A stretch of 64,000 bases of DNA, taken from NCBI RefSeq assembly GCF_903642205.1, contig NZ_CAHJWH010000001.1:1-64000 (forward strand), written 5' to 3'. Numbering within the stretch: the stretch's first letter is position 1; every line of letters starts with the position of its first letter. The translations under genes were made by a program, and so were the position numbers. This stretch comes from Caulobacter sp. S45. Its GTDB lineage: Bacteria > Pseudomonadota > Alphaproteobacteria > Caulobacterales > Caulobacteraceae. A model generated the notes under the pieces. The model worked only from the letters and a program-made list of their open reading frames with translations, ran no database searches and was not told the origin of the DNA. Below are positions 44,296-52,374 of the stretch, piece after piece.

Positions 44296-44979
44296 TCATC
44301 CCGTGCGCACGAAGTCCAGATAGACCGGCGCGATGTCGCCCAGTCGTTTGGCCTGGTACCGCGTCGGGACGTGGTCCGCCGGCGCCGTACGCCAGTCGTC
44401 GGCGCGACGGGCTGTCCACCGCAGGCGCGGTTCGGCGCGCAGCCGCTGCAGCGCGGAATTGGCGTAGTCCGCCCAGTCGGTGGCGAAGCGCAGCCGGCCG
44501 CCCGGCGCCAGCACCCTTGCAAGCTCCCCGACCAGGTCCGGCTGGATCAGGCGGCGCTTGTGGTGGCGCGTCTTGGGCCACGGGTCGGGGAACAGGATGA
44601 AGATGCGGCTCAGGCCCGCGTCCGGCAGGACGGCGATGAGCTCGCGCGCATCGCCGACATGCAGGCGCACATTGGTCAACGCGTCATCCTCGATATGGCG
44701 AAGCGCGCTCGCCGCCCCGTTCAGGAAGGGCTCCGCGCCGAGCAGCAGGTGCTCGGGATGACGCGCCGCCTGGCCCGCCAGATGCTCGCCACCGCCGAAG
44801 CCGATCTCCAGCCAGGTCTCCGTGGCGTCTGCACTCAATGCCCGAAGGTCGAGCGGGGCGGACAGGTCCAGCCTCACCGTGGGCAGCAGCGTCTCGATCA
44901 GGGCCGCCTGGCGGGGCTTGATCGGTCGCGCCTTGAGGCGGCCGAAGCTGCGGAGCGGACCGTGCGGCTGCTGGGGCAT
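44296..44979 (-). CDS. trmB: tRNA (guanosine(46)-N7)-methyltransferase TrmB
   Basis: Forms m7G46 in the variable loop of tRNAs with SAM. The 227-residue enzyme has the SAM motif WLEIGFGGGEHL, the LNGAASALRHIEDDAL segment, the signature FILFPDPWPKTRHHKRRL, and a catalytic-type FATDW near the C-terminus. It lies downstream of metK, the SAM synthetase gene, in the same direction with a hairpin-forming sequence between them. The two are natural metabolic neighbours. Confidence 0.93.
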   Translation of the reverse strand: MPQQPHGPLRSFGRLKARPIKPRQAALIETLLPTVRLDLSAPLDLRALSADATETWLEIGFGGGEHLAGQAARHPEHLLLGAEPFLNGAASALRHIEDDALTNVRLHVGDARELIAVLPDAGLSRIFILFPDPWPKTRHHKRRLIQPDLVGELARVLAPGGRLRFATDWADYANSALQRLRAEPRLRWTARRADDWRTAPADHVPTRYQAKRLGDIAPVYLDFVRTG

Positions 44980-44988
44980 GGCTATACT

Positions 44989-45024
44989 CTAGCCCCTCCC
45001 CGTCGATGGGGGCCGAAGGGCTAG
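44989..45024 (-). terminator. Hairpin between metK and trmB
   Basis: CTAGCCC pairs with GGGCTAG (44989-44995 and 45018-45024), with inner CCCC/GGGG pairing. It overlaps the metK stop codon. There is no clear T-run, so it may attenuate rather than fully terminate. Confidence 0.35.
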
Positions 45025-46187
45025 GCCAAGCCCTTCAGCTCATTCACGAGGTCGGTCTTCTCCCACGAGAAGCCGCCGTCGGCGTCCGGCTGGCGGCCGA
45101 AATGACCGTAGGCGGAGGTGCGCGCGTAGATCGGCAGGTTCAGCTTCAGATGCTCGCGGATCGCTCGCGGCGTGGCCCCGCCGATCAGGTCGGGCAGGAT
45201 CGCCTCCAGCTTGGCAGGGTCGACCTGGCCGGACTCGTGCAGGTCCACATAGAAGCTGAGCGGCTTGGCCACCCCGATCGCATAGCTGATCTGGATGGTG
45301 CACTTGTCGGCCAGCCCGGCGGCCACGACGTTCTTGGCCAGATAGCGGCAGATGTAGGCCGCCGAGCGGTCCACCTTGGTGGGGTCCTTGCCGGAGAAGG
45401 CGCCGCCGCCGTGGGGCGAAGCGCCGCCATAGGTGTCCACGATGATTTTGCGCCCAGTCAGGCCGCAGTCGCCGTCCGGGCCGCCGATGACGAAGTTGCC
45501 GGTGGGGTTCACGTGCCACTCGGTCTCGTCGGTGACGAAGCCATCTGGGAAGACGCTGCGGATGTAGGGCTCCACGATCTGGTGCACGTCGGCGGGCGTC
45601 AGCCCCTCCTTGTGCTGGGTGGAGAGCACGATGGAGGTGGCGCGCACCGGGCGGCCGTTCTCGTAGAGCAGCGTCACCTGGCTCTTGGCGTCAGGCTCCA
45701 GCCCGCTCTCCTCGCCGCTGTGGCGCACCTCGGCCAAGCGCTTGAGGATGTTGTGGGAGAACTGCAGCGTCGCCGGCATCAACTCAGGCGTCTCGTTGGT
45801 GGCATAGCCGAACATGATGCCCTGGTCGCCCGCGCCCTCGTCCTTGTTGCCTGCGGCGTCCACGCCCATGGCGATGTCGGCGGACTGGGCGTGCAGGTGG
45901 CAGGCGTAGTCGGCCGTCTTCCAGTGGAAACCCTCCTGCTCGTAGCCGATGTCCTTGACGGCGGCGCGGACCTTCTCCTCCAAGTCTGCCACCACCCCCT
46001 CGGGGCCGCGCACCTCACCCGCGAGGATGATGCGGTTGGTGGTGACCATGGTCTCGCAGGCGACGCGGGCATAGGGATCGGAGCTCAGGAAAGCATCGAC
46101 CACGGTGTCGGAAATGCGATCCGCGACCTTGTCGGGATGGCCTTCGGACACGCTCTCGCTGGTGAAGATGTAGGACGGTCGGCTCAA
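45021..46187 (-). CDS. metK: S-adenosylmethionine synthase
   Basis: Makes SAM from methionine and ATP. The 388-residue protein starts [19 protein letters not shown] from a [32 protein letters not shown] and [19 protein letters not shown] are the ATP, substrate and mobile-loop motifs. The TTG is preferred over an in-frame ATG 51 bases upstream, because GGAGAG sits seven bases before the TTG and homologues begin there; the ATG lies inside a palindrome that is more likely an operator. trmB follows. Confidence 0.95.
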   Translation of the reverse strand: MSRPSYIFTSESVSEGHPDKVADRISDTVVDAFLSSDPYARVACETMVTTNRIILAGEVRGPEGVVADLEEKVRAAVKDIGYEQEGFHWKTADYACHLHAQSADIAMGVDAAGNKDEGAGDQGIMFGYATNETPELMPATLQFSHNILKRLAEVRHSGEESGLEPDAKSQVTLLYENGRPVRATSIVLSTQHKEGLTPADVHQIVEPYIRSVFPDGFVTDETEWHVNPTGNFVIGGPDGDCGLTGRKIIVDTYGGASPHGGGAFSGKDPTKVDRSAAYICRYLAKNVVAAGLADKCTIQISYAIGVAKPLSFYVDLHESGQVDPAKLEAILPDLIGGATPRAIREHLKLNLPIYARTSAYGHFGRQPDADGGFSWEKTDLVNELKGLA

Positions 46188-46235
46188 GGACGCTCTCTCC
46201 GCGGTCGTCCCCGCGGAAGGCAGGGGCCGAGGCAC

Positions 46236-46257
46236 CATATAAAGCGATCCTTATATG
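46236..46257. promoter_or_regulatory. Palindrome in metK promoter (SahR/SamR-like)
   Basis: CATATAA and TTATATG arms, with an 8-of-9 extended match (CATATAAAG / CCTTATATG), bracket a 4-base centre about 50 bases before the metK start. Alphaproteobacterial methionine-cycle regulators of the ArsR type are described with CATATAAAG-like arms upstream of metK and ahcY; I rely on memory for that. Confidence 0.5.
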
Positions 46258-46294
46258 TTCAAGCGGAGGGAAGGCGGCTGCCGCCCGGCCGCAG

Positions 46295-46588
46295 CTACTG
46301 GGCGTTCCCGGTGGTCGAAGGCTCGCCTGGAGGGGCTCCACGGGCTGAACCGCCGGGGGTGTTGAAGGTGCTGATGTCCTGGGCGTTTTCATCGCGAGGC
46401 TGCGGGTGGTTGATGGCCCCCATCCTCGGTGCATGCAGCAGCGTGTAACCGAGCAACAGAACCACAGCTGCACCCAGGGAGATCACCAGAATCCAGATGT
46501 TGCGGCCGGTTCTCTGGGCGCCGCGCGCGTCCGTGACCGTCACCTCCGGGCCTGGAGCGGCGTTCCTGTCCGGTGGCGGTGTCGACAT
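46295..46588 (-). CDS. Small single-pass membrane protein, EcfG-controlled
   Basis: A 97-residue protein with one clear transmembrane helix (NIWILVISLGAAVVLLLGY, residues 30-48), a Pro/Glu/Arg-rich N-terminal tail and a Gly/Pro-rich C-terminal tail. No domain is recognised. It is preceded 48 bases upstream by a perfect EcfG promoter, so it is very likely a general-stress protein. It lies just upstream of the metK promoter region. Confidence 0.7.
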   Translation of the reverse strand: MSTPPPDRNAAPGPEVTVTDARGAQRTGRNIWILVISLGAAVVLLLGYTLLHAPRMGAINHPQPRDENAQDISTFNTPGGSARGAPPGEPSTTGNAQ

Positions 46589-46635
46589 GACGGCTCTCTC
46601 CCACGGTCCACGTCACCGCGTGATCCAGCGCAGCA

Positions 46636-46660
46636 AACGTCGTATCGGCGCCGCCGTTCC
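46636..46660 (-). promoter_or_regulatory. EcfG promoter for the small membrane protein gene
   Basis: Read on the minus strand: GGAAC (46660-46656), 16-base spacer, CGTT (46639-46636). Exact match to the EcfG consensus, leaving about a 40-base leader. Confidence 0.72.
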
Positions 46661-46686
46661 AGAGCCGGCCATCGCCCGCACTCCGC

Positions 46687-47169
46687 TCAGGTCGGCAAGG
46701 CGTGGATCACCACTTCCGTCTTGCGGCGGAGGGGGACTGGACGACCCTTGTCCGTCAGAGCACCGGTCTCGCCAGCCCCGTTCACCTCGAACTTGGGGGT
46801 CGGCAAGCCGGCGGAGGCCAGGGCCTTCGCCACCGTCGCGGCGCGGCGGCGGGACAGATCGAGGTTGTGGGCTACGCCGCCCGCCGCGTCGGTCAGGCCA
46901 AGCACGCTGACATAGCCGATCCGGCATCCGTGCACCTGGGCGGCTTCCGAGCCGATCACCTGATCCGCGGTGGCCGTCAGCTGGTCCGACCCCTCGGCGA
47001 AGTAGATCGGAAAGACCACGTCGGTACAGGACGGGCTGGTCCCCACCGCCATCGGCTTCAGCGGCGTGGACGCGCAACCGGCCAGCAACAGGGCCGCCAG
47101 CGCCGCGAGCCCCACGCCTGCGCCGGCTCCCATCGCCGCGACCTCGCTTCCTGATCTCAAGCGCATCAT
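46687..47169 (-). CDS. OmpA-like domain lipoprotein
   Basis: A 160-residue protein with a lipoprotein signal (LAALAALLLAGCAS, Cys near residue 32) and an OmpA C-terminal peptidoglycan-binding domain: FPIYFAEGSDQLTATADQVI, then VLGLTDAAGGVAHNLDLSRRRAATVAKAL. Family members anchor the outer membrane to peptidoglycan. A second small lipoprotein gene lies just upstream, same direction, 20 bases apart. The start ATG-ATG pair is chosen from the signal peptide. Confidence 0.8.
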   Translation of the reverse strand: MMRLRSGSEVAAMGAGAGVGLAALAALLLAGCASTPLKPMAVGTSPSCTDVVFPIYFAEGSDQLTATADQVIGSEAAQVHGCRIGYVSVLGLTDAAGGVAHNLDLSRRRAATVAKALASAGLPTPKFEVNGAGETGALTDKGRPVPLRRKTEVVIHALPT

Positions 47170-47189
47170 TCGCCTCGCCCCCAAACCGG

Positions 47190-47420
47190 TCAGCTCTTGG
47201 GCTGGCCGTTCTCCCAGAAGAACCGCTTCTGCGTCAGATCGTAGTAGTAGTAGCGGTTGTGCGCTTTGTCGAAATACTGATGGTGCGGGTCTCGGTGGTA
47301 GGTAGGGCCGCTGTCCGCCGTGGAGGTGTTGCCCAGGCGAGCCCAGTCCGGCCGGGCCACGTGGCGCACGGCGCAACCGCAAAGGCCGATCGCCAGGCAC
47401 GCGGCGAAAGACACCCTCAT
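47190..47420 (-). CDS. Small lipoprotein, hypothetical
   Basis: A 76-residue protein with a short signal ending in a lipobox (IGLCGCAV; acylated Cys at position 16). The mature part is rich in Tyr, His and Asp, with the patch HNRYYYYDLTQKRFFWENG near the C-terminus. No known domain. It is upstream of the OmpA-like gene and likely in one transcript with it. Confidence 0.65.
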   Translation of the reverse strand: MRVSFAACLAIGLCGCAVRHVARPDWARLGNTSTADSGPTYHRDPHHQYFDKAHNRYYYYDLTQKRFFWENGQPKS

Positions 47421-47505
47421 CCGCCCCCCATAAGCGCACCCGCGTGCGGACTGTTACCGCCGACCACCTGCCGCACGATGTCGGAGCCTGCGCGCGAGTT
47501 CAAGA

Positions 47506-47530
47506 GGAACGCAGGTCTGCGCCATCCGTT
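47506..47530 (+). promoter_or_regulatory. EcfG promoter for DAG-kinase-like gene
   Basis: GGAAC at 47506-47510, a 16-base spacer and CGTT at 47527-47530. The ATG at 47539 is only nine bases after CGTT, so the expected start of transcription is at or within a few bases of the ATG. Confidence 0.72.
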
Positions 47531-47538
47531 TCGCAGGC

Positions 47539-48528
47539 ATGGCAGAACTGCACCCCGACGCTCGCCTCACTCCCCACGTGCGGCTCGGCAAGGTGACGGC
47601 GGTTCTCAACGCCGCGTCCGGAAGCGTCGGCGCCGACGCAGCGGCCCGCATGAAGGCGATCGCCGCCCGGTATGGCCTTGATATCGAGCCGCGCGCCGTC
47701 CAGCCCGCCGGCATCGCCGATGCGGTCCGGGCGGCTGTGGCGGAGCGGCCTGACGCCTTGTTCGTCCTCGCGGGCGACGGCACCCTGGCCCTGAGTGCGG
47801 AGCTATGTGGGCCCGACGGACCCCTGCTCGCGGCCCTTCCGGGCGGCACCATGAACATGCTGCCTCACGCCTTGAACGGTCGCCGCGCGTGGCCCGAAGC
47901 CCTTACCGCCATCTTGGAGACGGGCCGAGAGCTCGAAGTCTCAGGCGGTGAAGTCGGCGGCCACGGCTTCTACGTCGCCGCGATCCTTGGGGCCCCGGCG
48001 CTATGGGCGGATGCGCGGGAGGCGGTGCGCAAGGGCAAGCTGAAGCTCGCAGTGCTGCGTGCACGTCGGGCGCTGCTGCGCGCCTTCAAGGGGCGGCTGC
48101 GGTTCGAACTCAACGGCGGGGAGCGGCGCAAGGCCGAGGCCCTGACGTTGATGTGCCCGCTGGTCTCCCAGGGGCTGGACGAGGACGTGGGGCTGGAGGC
48201 TGCGACGCTCGATCCGAAAGGGGCGCTGGACGGCTTCCGCCTGGGCTTCAGCACGCTCACCGGCGGGTGGCGGAACGATCCGTCGGTGAAGATCGAGATC
48301 TGCACCTCGGGGACGGCCTGGGCGCATGGGCGCGTTCCGGTGATCCTCGACGGCGAGCCACGCCGGATGGACCCACCGGTGAAGCTCGCCTATCGCCGGC
48401 GCGCCTTCCGCGCCCTGGTCCCTGGAGACTGCGAAGCCTTGCGAGCCCGAAGCGAGGTTGGCGAGCACGCCGCCCGCAAGGCCGCTCGTGGCGCCGCGGC
48501 GGTCGGGGTCGAGCGGCCGGCGGCGTGA
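47539..48528 (+). CDS. Diacylglycerol/sphingosine kinase-like lipid kinase
   Basis: A 329-residue protein with the DAGK catalytic fold: NAASGSVG opens the domain, LAGDGTLALSAEL is the GGDGT motif variant (Gly-Asp-Gly-Thr) and LPGGTMNMLPHAL the second glycine loop. Such kinases phosphorylate diacylglycerol, ceramide, or NAD-like substrates; substrate not known here. A perfect EcfG promoter immediately precedes the ATG, and no Shine-Dalgarno is visible, implying leaderless translation. The downstream phosphoesterase gene starts right at its stop, so the two form a stress operon. Confidence 0.8.
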   Translation: MAELHPDARLTPHVRLGKVTAVLNAASGSVGADAAARMKAIAARYGLDIEPRAVQPAGIADAVRAAVAERPDALFVLAGDGTLALSAELCGPDGPLLAALPGGTMNMLPHALNGRRAWPEALTAILETGRELEVSGGEVGGHGFYVAAILGAPALWADAREAVRKGKLKLAVLRARRALLRAFKGRLRFELNGGERRKAEALTLMCPLVSQGLDEDVGLEAATLDPKGALDGFRLGFSTLTGGWRNDPSVKIEICTSGTAWAHGRVPVILDGEPRRMDPPVKLAYRRRAFRALVPGDCEALRARSEVGEHAARKAARGAAAVGVERPAA

Positions 48529-49397
48529 TGCGGGTCGTACAGCTCAGCGACATCCACTTCGGCGGCGAGGATGCGGCCGCCCTCGACGCGGCGACCACCT
48601 ATGTGACCGCCGATCCGCCGGATCTAGTGATGGTGACGGGCGATCTGACGCTGAACGGCACCCCGCGGGAGTTCCGCTCGGCCGAGCTATGGCTGGCGCG
48701 CCTTCCGAACCCGCTGCTCGTCACGCCCGGCAACCACGATACGCCCTATTGGAACCTGCCGTTGCGCGCGCTCCAGCCGTTCAAGCGCTACCGGCGCTTT
48801 ATCGGACAGCCGTCCGCTTCCCGCTATGACGTGGCGGGATTGCACGCCCGCACGATCAACACCTCACGTGGCGCCCAGCCCCGGTTCGACTGGTCGAAAG
48901 GCGCGGTGAGCCTCAAGCTGGCCTCCGCTGCGGCGGAGGCGATCACCGCCTTTCCCGCCGACGAGATCAGGATCATCGGCTGCCATCATCCGCTGATGGA
49001 GATCACTGGAACGCCGGTCACCGGGGGCGTGCACCGGGGCCAGACGGCGGCGAAGCTGTTCTGCGATCGCGGGATCGACATCATCCTGACCGGCCACGTC
49101 CACACTCCGTTCGCCGTGGCCCTGCCGTTCGGAGACGGCCAGACCTACGCCGTCGGGGCCGGCACGCTGTCGGTGCGCACCCGTGGCGCCCCTCCAGGCT
49201 TCAATGTCCTGGAAATCTCGCCAGGCTGCGTGGAAGTCACAGCCCTCGGCTGGATCGGAGCAGCACTGGAAATTCATCGCGTCTGGCGGCTGCCCCGCCG
49301 ATCTGCGCCGGAGGGAGCTGCGCCTGAGCCGAAGCTTTCCCGTGCGGAGGTCGTCGTTCAGAACGAAGGGCCCAGCGCTGCCGCCGGGCCCTCCTGA
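48528..49397 (+). CDS. Class III metallophosphoesterase
   Basis: A 289-residue calcineurin-like phosphoesterase with the full motif set QLSDIHFGG, VTGDLTLNG, TPGNHDTPYWN, GCHHPL and TGHVHTPF, which carry the dinuclear metal ligands. Cyclic-nucleotide or phospholipid phosphoesterases share the architecture. TGATG overlaps the previous stop, so it is co-expressed with the lipid kinase-like gene under an EcfG promoter; kinase and phosphatase may act on the same lipid. The last ~10 residues overlap a GGGCCC-rich hairpin, perhaps a terminator extending into the coding end. Confidence 0.85.
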   Translation: MRVVQLSDIHFGGEDAAALDAATTYVTADPPDLVMVTGDLTLNGTPREFRSAELWLARLPNPLLVTPGNHDTPYWNLPLRALQPFKRYRRFIGQPSASRYDVAGLHARTINTSRGAQPRFDWSKGAVSLKLASAAAEAITAFPADEIRIIGCHHPLMEITGTPVTGGVHRGQTAAKLFCDRGIDIILTGHVHTPFAVALPFGDGQTYAVGAGTLSVRTRGAPPGFNVLEISPGCVEVTALGWIGAALEIHRVWRLPRRSAPEGAAPEPKLSRAEVVVQNEGPSAAAGPS

Positions 49398-49423
49398 GTT
49401 CCACCGCCGCTTGGCCCAGGGTT

Positions 49424-49594
49424 TCAGATGCCTCTACCCCGGACGAGGTGCATGACCAGAGAGACCAGGAACAGAACGAGGAAGATTACAAACAGGATGT
49501 AGGCGATGTTCGACGCCGCGCCGGCAATTCCGCCAAAGCCCAGCAGGCCCGCGACCAGCGCGACCACCAGGAAAATCAAAGCCCACCTCAGCAT
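49424..49594 (-). CDS. DUF1328 small membrane protein
   Basis: A 56-residue protein, [19 protein letters not shown] onward, of the DUF1328/YtjA type: two hydrophobic helices, a [15 protein letters not shown] turn between them, and a basic VRGRGI tail. A strong AGGGAGG ribosome site precedes the ATG. A perfect EcfG promoter lies 72 bases upstream. Such peptides are commonly stress-induced, but their role is not known. Convergent with the metallophosphoesterase gene. Confidence 0.88.
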   Translation of the reverse strand: MLRWALIFLVVALVAGLLGFGGIAGAASNIAYILFVIFLVLFLVSLVMHLVRGRGI

Positions 49595-49665
49595 AGTCCG
49601 CCTCCCTCTCTGATCACGGATCCAGGACGAGGCGATCCCGCCGGCCTCCCATCCGCCCGCCCGTA

Positions 49666-49690
49666 AACGTACGTTGCAGGCGAGCGTTCC
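49666..49690 (-). promoter_or_regulatory. EcfG promoter for the DUF1328 gene
   Basis: Minus strand: GGAAC at 49690-49686, 16-base spacer, CGTT at 49669-49666. Leader of about 65 bases before the DUF1328 ATG. Confidence 0.72.
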
Positions 49691-49762
49691 GACAGCCCCA
49701 CGGCTACGCTAGAGACGGGGCAGCCCGGGACACGGAAGACATCCGGGCGGCAACGCGCAGGA

Positions 49763-50164
49763 TCAGCCCCGCTTCCGTTCCGTACGAGGCTCAAGCACGC
49801 GTAAAACCGTGGAGACAAGGGTGGGATTGCGCCAAGCCAGCAGGCCCGCCGCCACCGCCGCACTCGCGGCGACCACCGGACGATCACTGACCAGATCAGT
49901 CAGGCGTTCCACCAGACTGCCCGACCCGTCCGCCGCCTTGCTCTTGGCTTTCAGATGCGGCCCTTTGGCCTTGCTGAACAGGAAAAGCGCCAGTACGCCG
50001 AGGACGATCGCTGCCGCAAGGGTGACGCAAGCCGCCGATCCTGATGGACCGATATAGGTCCGGAGCAGGGCGTAGAAGGCGAAAGCTGCCGACACTACCA
50101 GCACGCACGCCGCCGCCGCCATGGCGGCGAGCGCGATGACGAAGCTTACCAGCTTTGCGATCAC
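49763..50164 (-). CDS. Small membrane protein, phage-holin-like
   Basis: A 133-residue protein with two strong transmembrane helices in the first half (FVIALAAMAAAACVLVVSAAF and a second, LAAAIVLGVLALFLF), a Lys-rich loop (KAKGPHLKAKSKAADG), and a third moderately hydrophobic stretch (ASAAVAAGLLAW) before a basic tail. It resembles small holin-superfamily or DUF1469-type stress proteins in layout. It overlaps the DUF883-like gene by four bases, so it is driven by the same EcfG promoter. Confidence 0.7.
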   Translation of the reverse strand: MIAKLVSFVIALAAMAAAACVLVVSAAFAFYALLRTYIGPSGSAACVTLAAAIVLGVLALFLFSKAKGPHLKAKSKAADGSGSLVERLTDLVSDRPVVAASAAVAAGLLAWRNPTLVSTVLRVLEPRTERKRG

Positions 50165-50493
50165 CGGCGTCCGCCAGCAAACAGCAGGCCCAGCACAAAG
50201 CCAGCCCCGAGCGCAGCCAGCGTCGCGGTCATCGGCCGTTCCTGCACGCGCTCCACCATGTAGAGCTTGGCGGTGTCAAACTGGTCGCCGGCCTGGTCGG
50301 CGGCGTCACGCGCCTGATGCCGCAGCTGGTCTACGCCGTCGTCGAAGGCCTTGCGGGCGTCACCCTTCAGCTTGGGCAAGGCGCGGCGGCCTTCTTCGAC
50401 CGTCTCACGGGCGCTGCGGGCGGTTTGACGCGCGCTGTCCAGGGTGCTCCCCACCTTGGATGCGACAGGATCTAAGGTCGAGGAAGCCGCCAT
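50161..50493 (-). CDS. DUF883-like (ElaB/YqjD) membrane-anchored protein
   Basis: A 110-residue protein with a long amphipathic Gln/Arg/Asp-rich helix (SARQTARSARETVEEGRRAL) followed by a C-terminal hydrophobic anchor (ATLAALGAGFVLGLLFAGGRR). This is the ElaB/YqjD/DUF883 layout; YqjD tethers inactive ribosomes to the membrane in stationary E. coli. A perfect EcfG promoter lies 36 bases upstream. Co-transcribed with the membrane protein gene downstream. Confidence 0.8.
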   Translation of the reverse strand: MAASSTLDPVASKVGSTLDSARQTARSARETVEEGRRALPKLKGDARKAFDDGVDQLRHQARDAADQAGDQFDTAKLYMVERVQERPMTATLAALGAGFVLGLLFAGGRR

Positions 50494-50528
50494 CGCAAAA
50501 TATCCTATCCAACTTGATGCGGCCTCGA

Positions 50529-50553
50529 AACGCGGCGCTGTAGCACCGGTTCC
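50529..50553 (-). promoter_or_regulatory. EcfG promoter for the DUF883-like operon
   Basis: Minus strand: GGAAC at 50553-50549, 16-base spacer, CGTT at 50532-50529. Perfect match; leader about 30 bases. Confidence 0.72.
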
Positions 50554-50565
50554 GCCTCCGATCAG

Positions 50566-51363
50566 CTAGGCGGCGACCTTGGGACGGGCGGGATGGAAGA
50601 ACAGCGCCTGCCCGATCGCCGCCTTCACCGTCTCCGGCTGGAACGGCTTGGTGATCAGGAAGGTCGGTTCAGGCCGCTCTCCCGTCAGCAGACGCTCGGG
50701 GAAGGCGGTGATGAAGATGACGGGGACGTCGAAGCGGCCCAGGATATCCTTCACCGCGTCGATGCCCGACGATCCGTCCGCCAGCTGGATGTCGGCCAGG
50801 ACCAGGCCGGGCGTGGCGCGCCCAACGGCCTCAACCGCTTCCCTGCGGGTCGAGGCGACATCCAGAACCTTGTGACCAAGCTCGCGGACCAACGCCTCGA
50901 TGTCGGCGGCGATGACCGGTTCGTCCTCGATGATCAGCACCTCGGTAGCGAGCTCGGCGTCGATCTCGCCCTGCGCCTCGGAGATCAGCACCTCGATCTC
51001 CCCCGCGCTGGCGCCCAGGATCTGGCCCGCCTCCGATGGATTGAAGCCCTCCAGGGCGGTGAGCAGAAAGGCCTGCCGCGACCTTGGAGCGATGCGCATC
51101 AGCCGGCCGGACGCGTTGCCGGCCTCCATGCCGTTGTCGTTGCGGGCCTCAAGCTGAGCCCCCGTGCCATCCCAGATGGTGTGGAAGACGTGATACAGCG
51201 CCACGCGCGGCGTGAGGTGAGGCGGAAGCGACCGCTCCCCAGCGGCCAGGGCCTCAAGGGACGCCCGCACATAGGCGTCGCCTGCGCTCTGCTCGCCGGT
51301 TAGGGCGCGAGCGTAGCGCCGCATGTACGGCAAGTGCGGCGCCAGCCGTTCCAACAGACCCAT
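50566..51363 (-). CDS. phyR: General stress response regulator PhyR
   Basis: Anti-anti-sigma factor of the alphaproteobacterial general stress response. A sigma-like domain at residues 1-130 mimics EcfG for NepR, and a receiver at about 141-262 has acidic Glu146/Asp147, phosphoacceptor Asp191 in LADIQLADG, and Lys239 (LITKPF). FITAFPERLLTG contains the family alpha4-beta4 substitution pattern (FATGUY-like). On phosphorylation it binds NepR and frees EcfG. The gene is divergent from nepR-ecfG with 216 bases between; I see no EcfG promoter on its own side. Confidence 0.93.
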   Translation of the reverse strand: MGLLERLAPHLPYMRRYARALTGEQSAGDAYVRASLEALAAGERSLPPHLTPRVALYHVFHTIWDGTGAQLEARNDNGMEAGNASGRLMRIAPRSRQAFLLTALEGFNPSEAGQILGASAGEIEVLISEAQGEIDAELATEVLIIEDEPVIAADIEALVRELGHKVLDVASTRREAVEAVGRATPGLVLADIQLADGSSGIDAVKDILGRFDVPVIFITAFPERLLTGERPEPTFLITKPFQPETVKAAIGQALFFHPARPKVAA

Positions 51364-51494
51364 ACCGCCTCCAAACGAACCTTACAGAGATGACCTGTCG
51401 AGCCGTCTCACGCAGCCACGCTGCGTACGACGTGAGAGGCGGCTTCCCGTTTTGGAAGAGGCGCCTTCACGCGTCAATATACGGTCTATTCTGC

Positions 51495-51519
51495 GGAACC
51501 CTAGTCATGTCGGCGAGTT
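51495..51519 (+). promoter_or_regulatory. EcfG-type autoregulatory promoter for nepR-ecfG-phyK
   Basis: GGAAC at 51495-51499, 17 bases, then GTT at 51517-51519 (A rather than C before it). A slightly degenerate EcfG site giving positive feedback on the operon; TSS about 55 bases before the nepR ATG. Confidence 0.65.
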
Positions 51520-51579
51520 TTTGCCCATCGTCCCGCCAATCTCTGAGCGCGCTTCGAGGCGTACGAATGGACACCGACC

Positions 51580-51780
51580 ATGAAGGACGACGGCCAGCCT
51601 CGCCAACCCGCAACCCCTGCAGCCGAGCCGACTCTGAATGAGGCCAGACTGCGTCAGCAGGCCATCGGGGTGAAACTGCGCCACATGTTCGACGAGATCG
51701 TCAACGAGCCTGTGCCACAAGACTTTCTTGATATCCTTCGGCGCGCCGATGATAAGGGTGGGGCTGGCGGTAAGGGCTGA
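51580..51780 (+). CDS. nepR: Anti-sigma factor NepR
   Basis: A 66-residue protein that holds EcfG inactive until PhyR displaces it. The short conserved core IGVKLRHMFDEIVNEPVPQDFLDILRRAD is the two-helix NepR fold; flanking tails are disordered and Gly/Lys-rich. Its TGA overlaps the ecfG ATG (TGATG), ensuring equal expression. An EcfG-type promoter lies upstream, so it is part of the autoregulated operon. Confidence 0.93.
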   Translation: MKDDGQPRQPATPAAEPTLNEARLRQQAIGVKLRHMFDEIVNEPVPQDFLDILRRADDKGGAGGKG

Positions 51781-52373
51781 TGGTCCAACGTAACAATCTA
51801 GACGCCGCCTCCGAAGCCGCGTTCCAACGCGATCTCGTAGGCCTCATTCCCCACCTGCGCGCCTTCGCCCGCACCCTGTGCGGCGATGCCGCGGCGGCCG
51901 ACGACCTGGCCCAAGACGCCACGCTGAAGGCATGGGATGCGCGGTCCAGCTTCCAGATGGGCACCAACATGAAGGCCTGGACCTTCATGATCCTGCGCAA
52001 CCAGTTCTATTCCGAGAAGCGAAGGTCATGGCGGCAGTCCCAGCTCGACCAGGAGGCGGCGGAGCGGACCTTGGTGGCTGCGGACGACCCAGAAGCGCCC
52101 GTCGCCCTGGACGAGATGCGCCTGGCCATGGGCATGCTGCCGACTGAGCAGCGCGAGGCGTTGATCCTGGTGGGCGCGGGCGGCTTCGCCTACGAGGAGG
52201 CGGCGGACATCTGCGGCTGCGCCGTGGGGACGGTGAAGAGCCGGGTCAGCAGGGCCCGTCGCGCCCTGCAGGGCATTCTTGAACAGGGCGCCTATCACCG
52301 TGACGGCCGGGCGGCCGGCGAGGCCATGCGGTCCATCCTGAACGATGCGGAGCGGTTGAGCGGACCGCGCTGA
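51780..52373 (+). CDS. ecfG: EcfG/SigT-type general stress sigma factor
   Basis: ECF sigma factor of the EcfG class. The 197-residue protein has region 2 (LIPHLRAFARTLCGDAAAADDLAQDATLKAWD) and region 4 (MLPTEQREALILVGAGGFAYEEAADICGCAVGTVKSRVSRARRAL) and lacks any other domain. It recognises GGAAC-N16/17-CGTT. The ATG overlaps the nepR stop. Equivalent to SigT in Caulobacter. All EcfG promoters marked in this window are predicted targets of this product. Confidence 0.93.
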   Translation: MVQRNNLDAASEAAFQRDLVGLIPHLRAFARTLCGDAAAADDLAQDATLKAWDARSSFQMGTNMKAWTFMILRNQFYSEKRRSWRQSQLDQEAAERTLVAADDPEAPVALDEMRLAMGMLPTEQREALILVGAGGFAYEEAADICGCAVGTVKSRVSRARRALQGILEQGAYHRDGRAAGEAMRSILNDAERLSGPR

Positions 52374-52374
52374 C

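Noticed and set aside
49367-49392. Terminator at end of metallophosphoesterase
   Set aside because: AGGGCCC/GGGCCCT arms lie inside the coding end and no T-run follows, so kept only as a remark.
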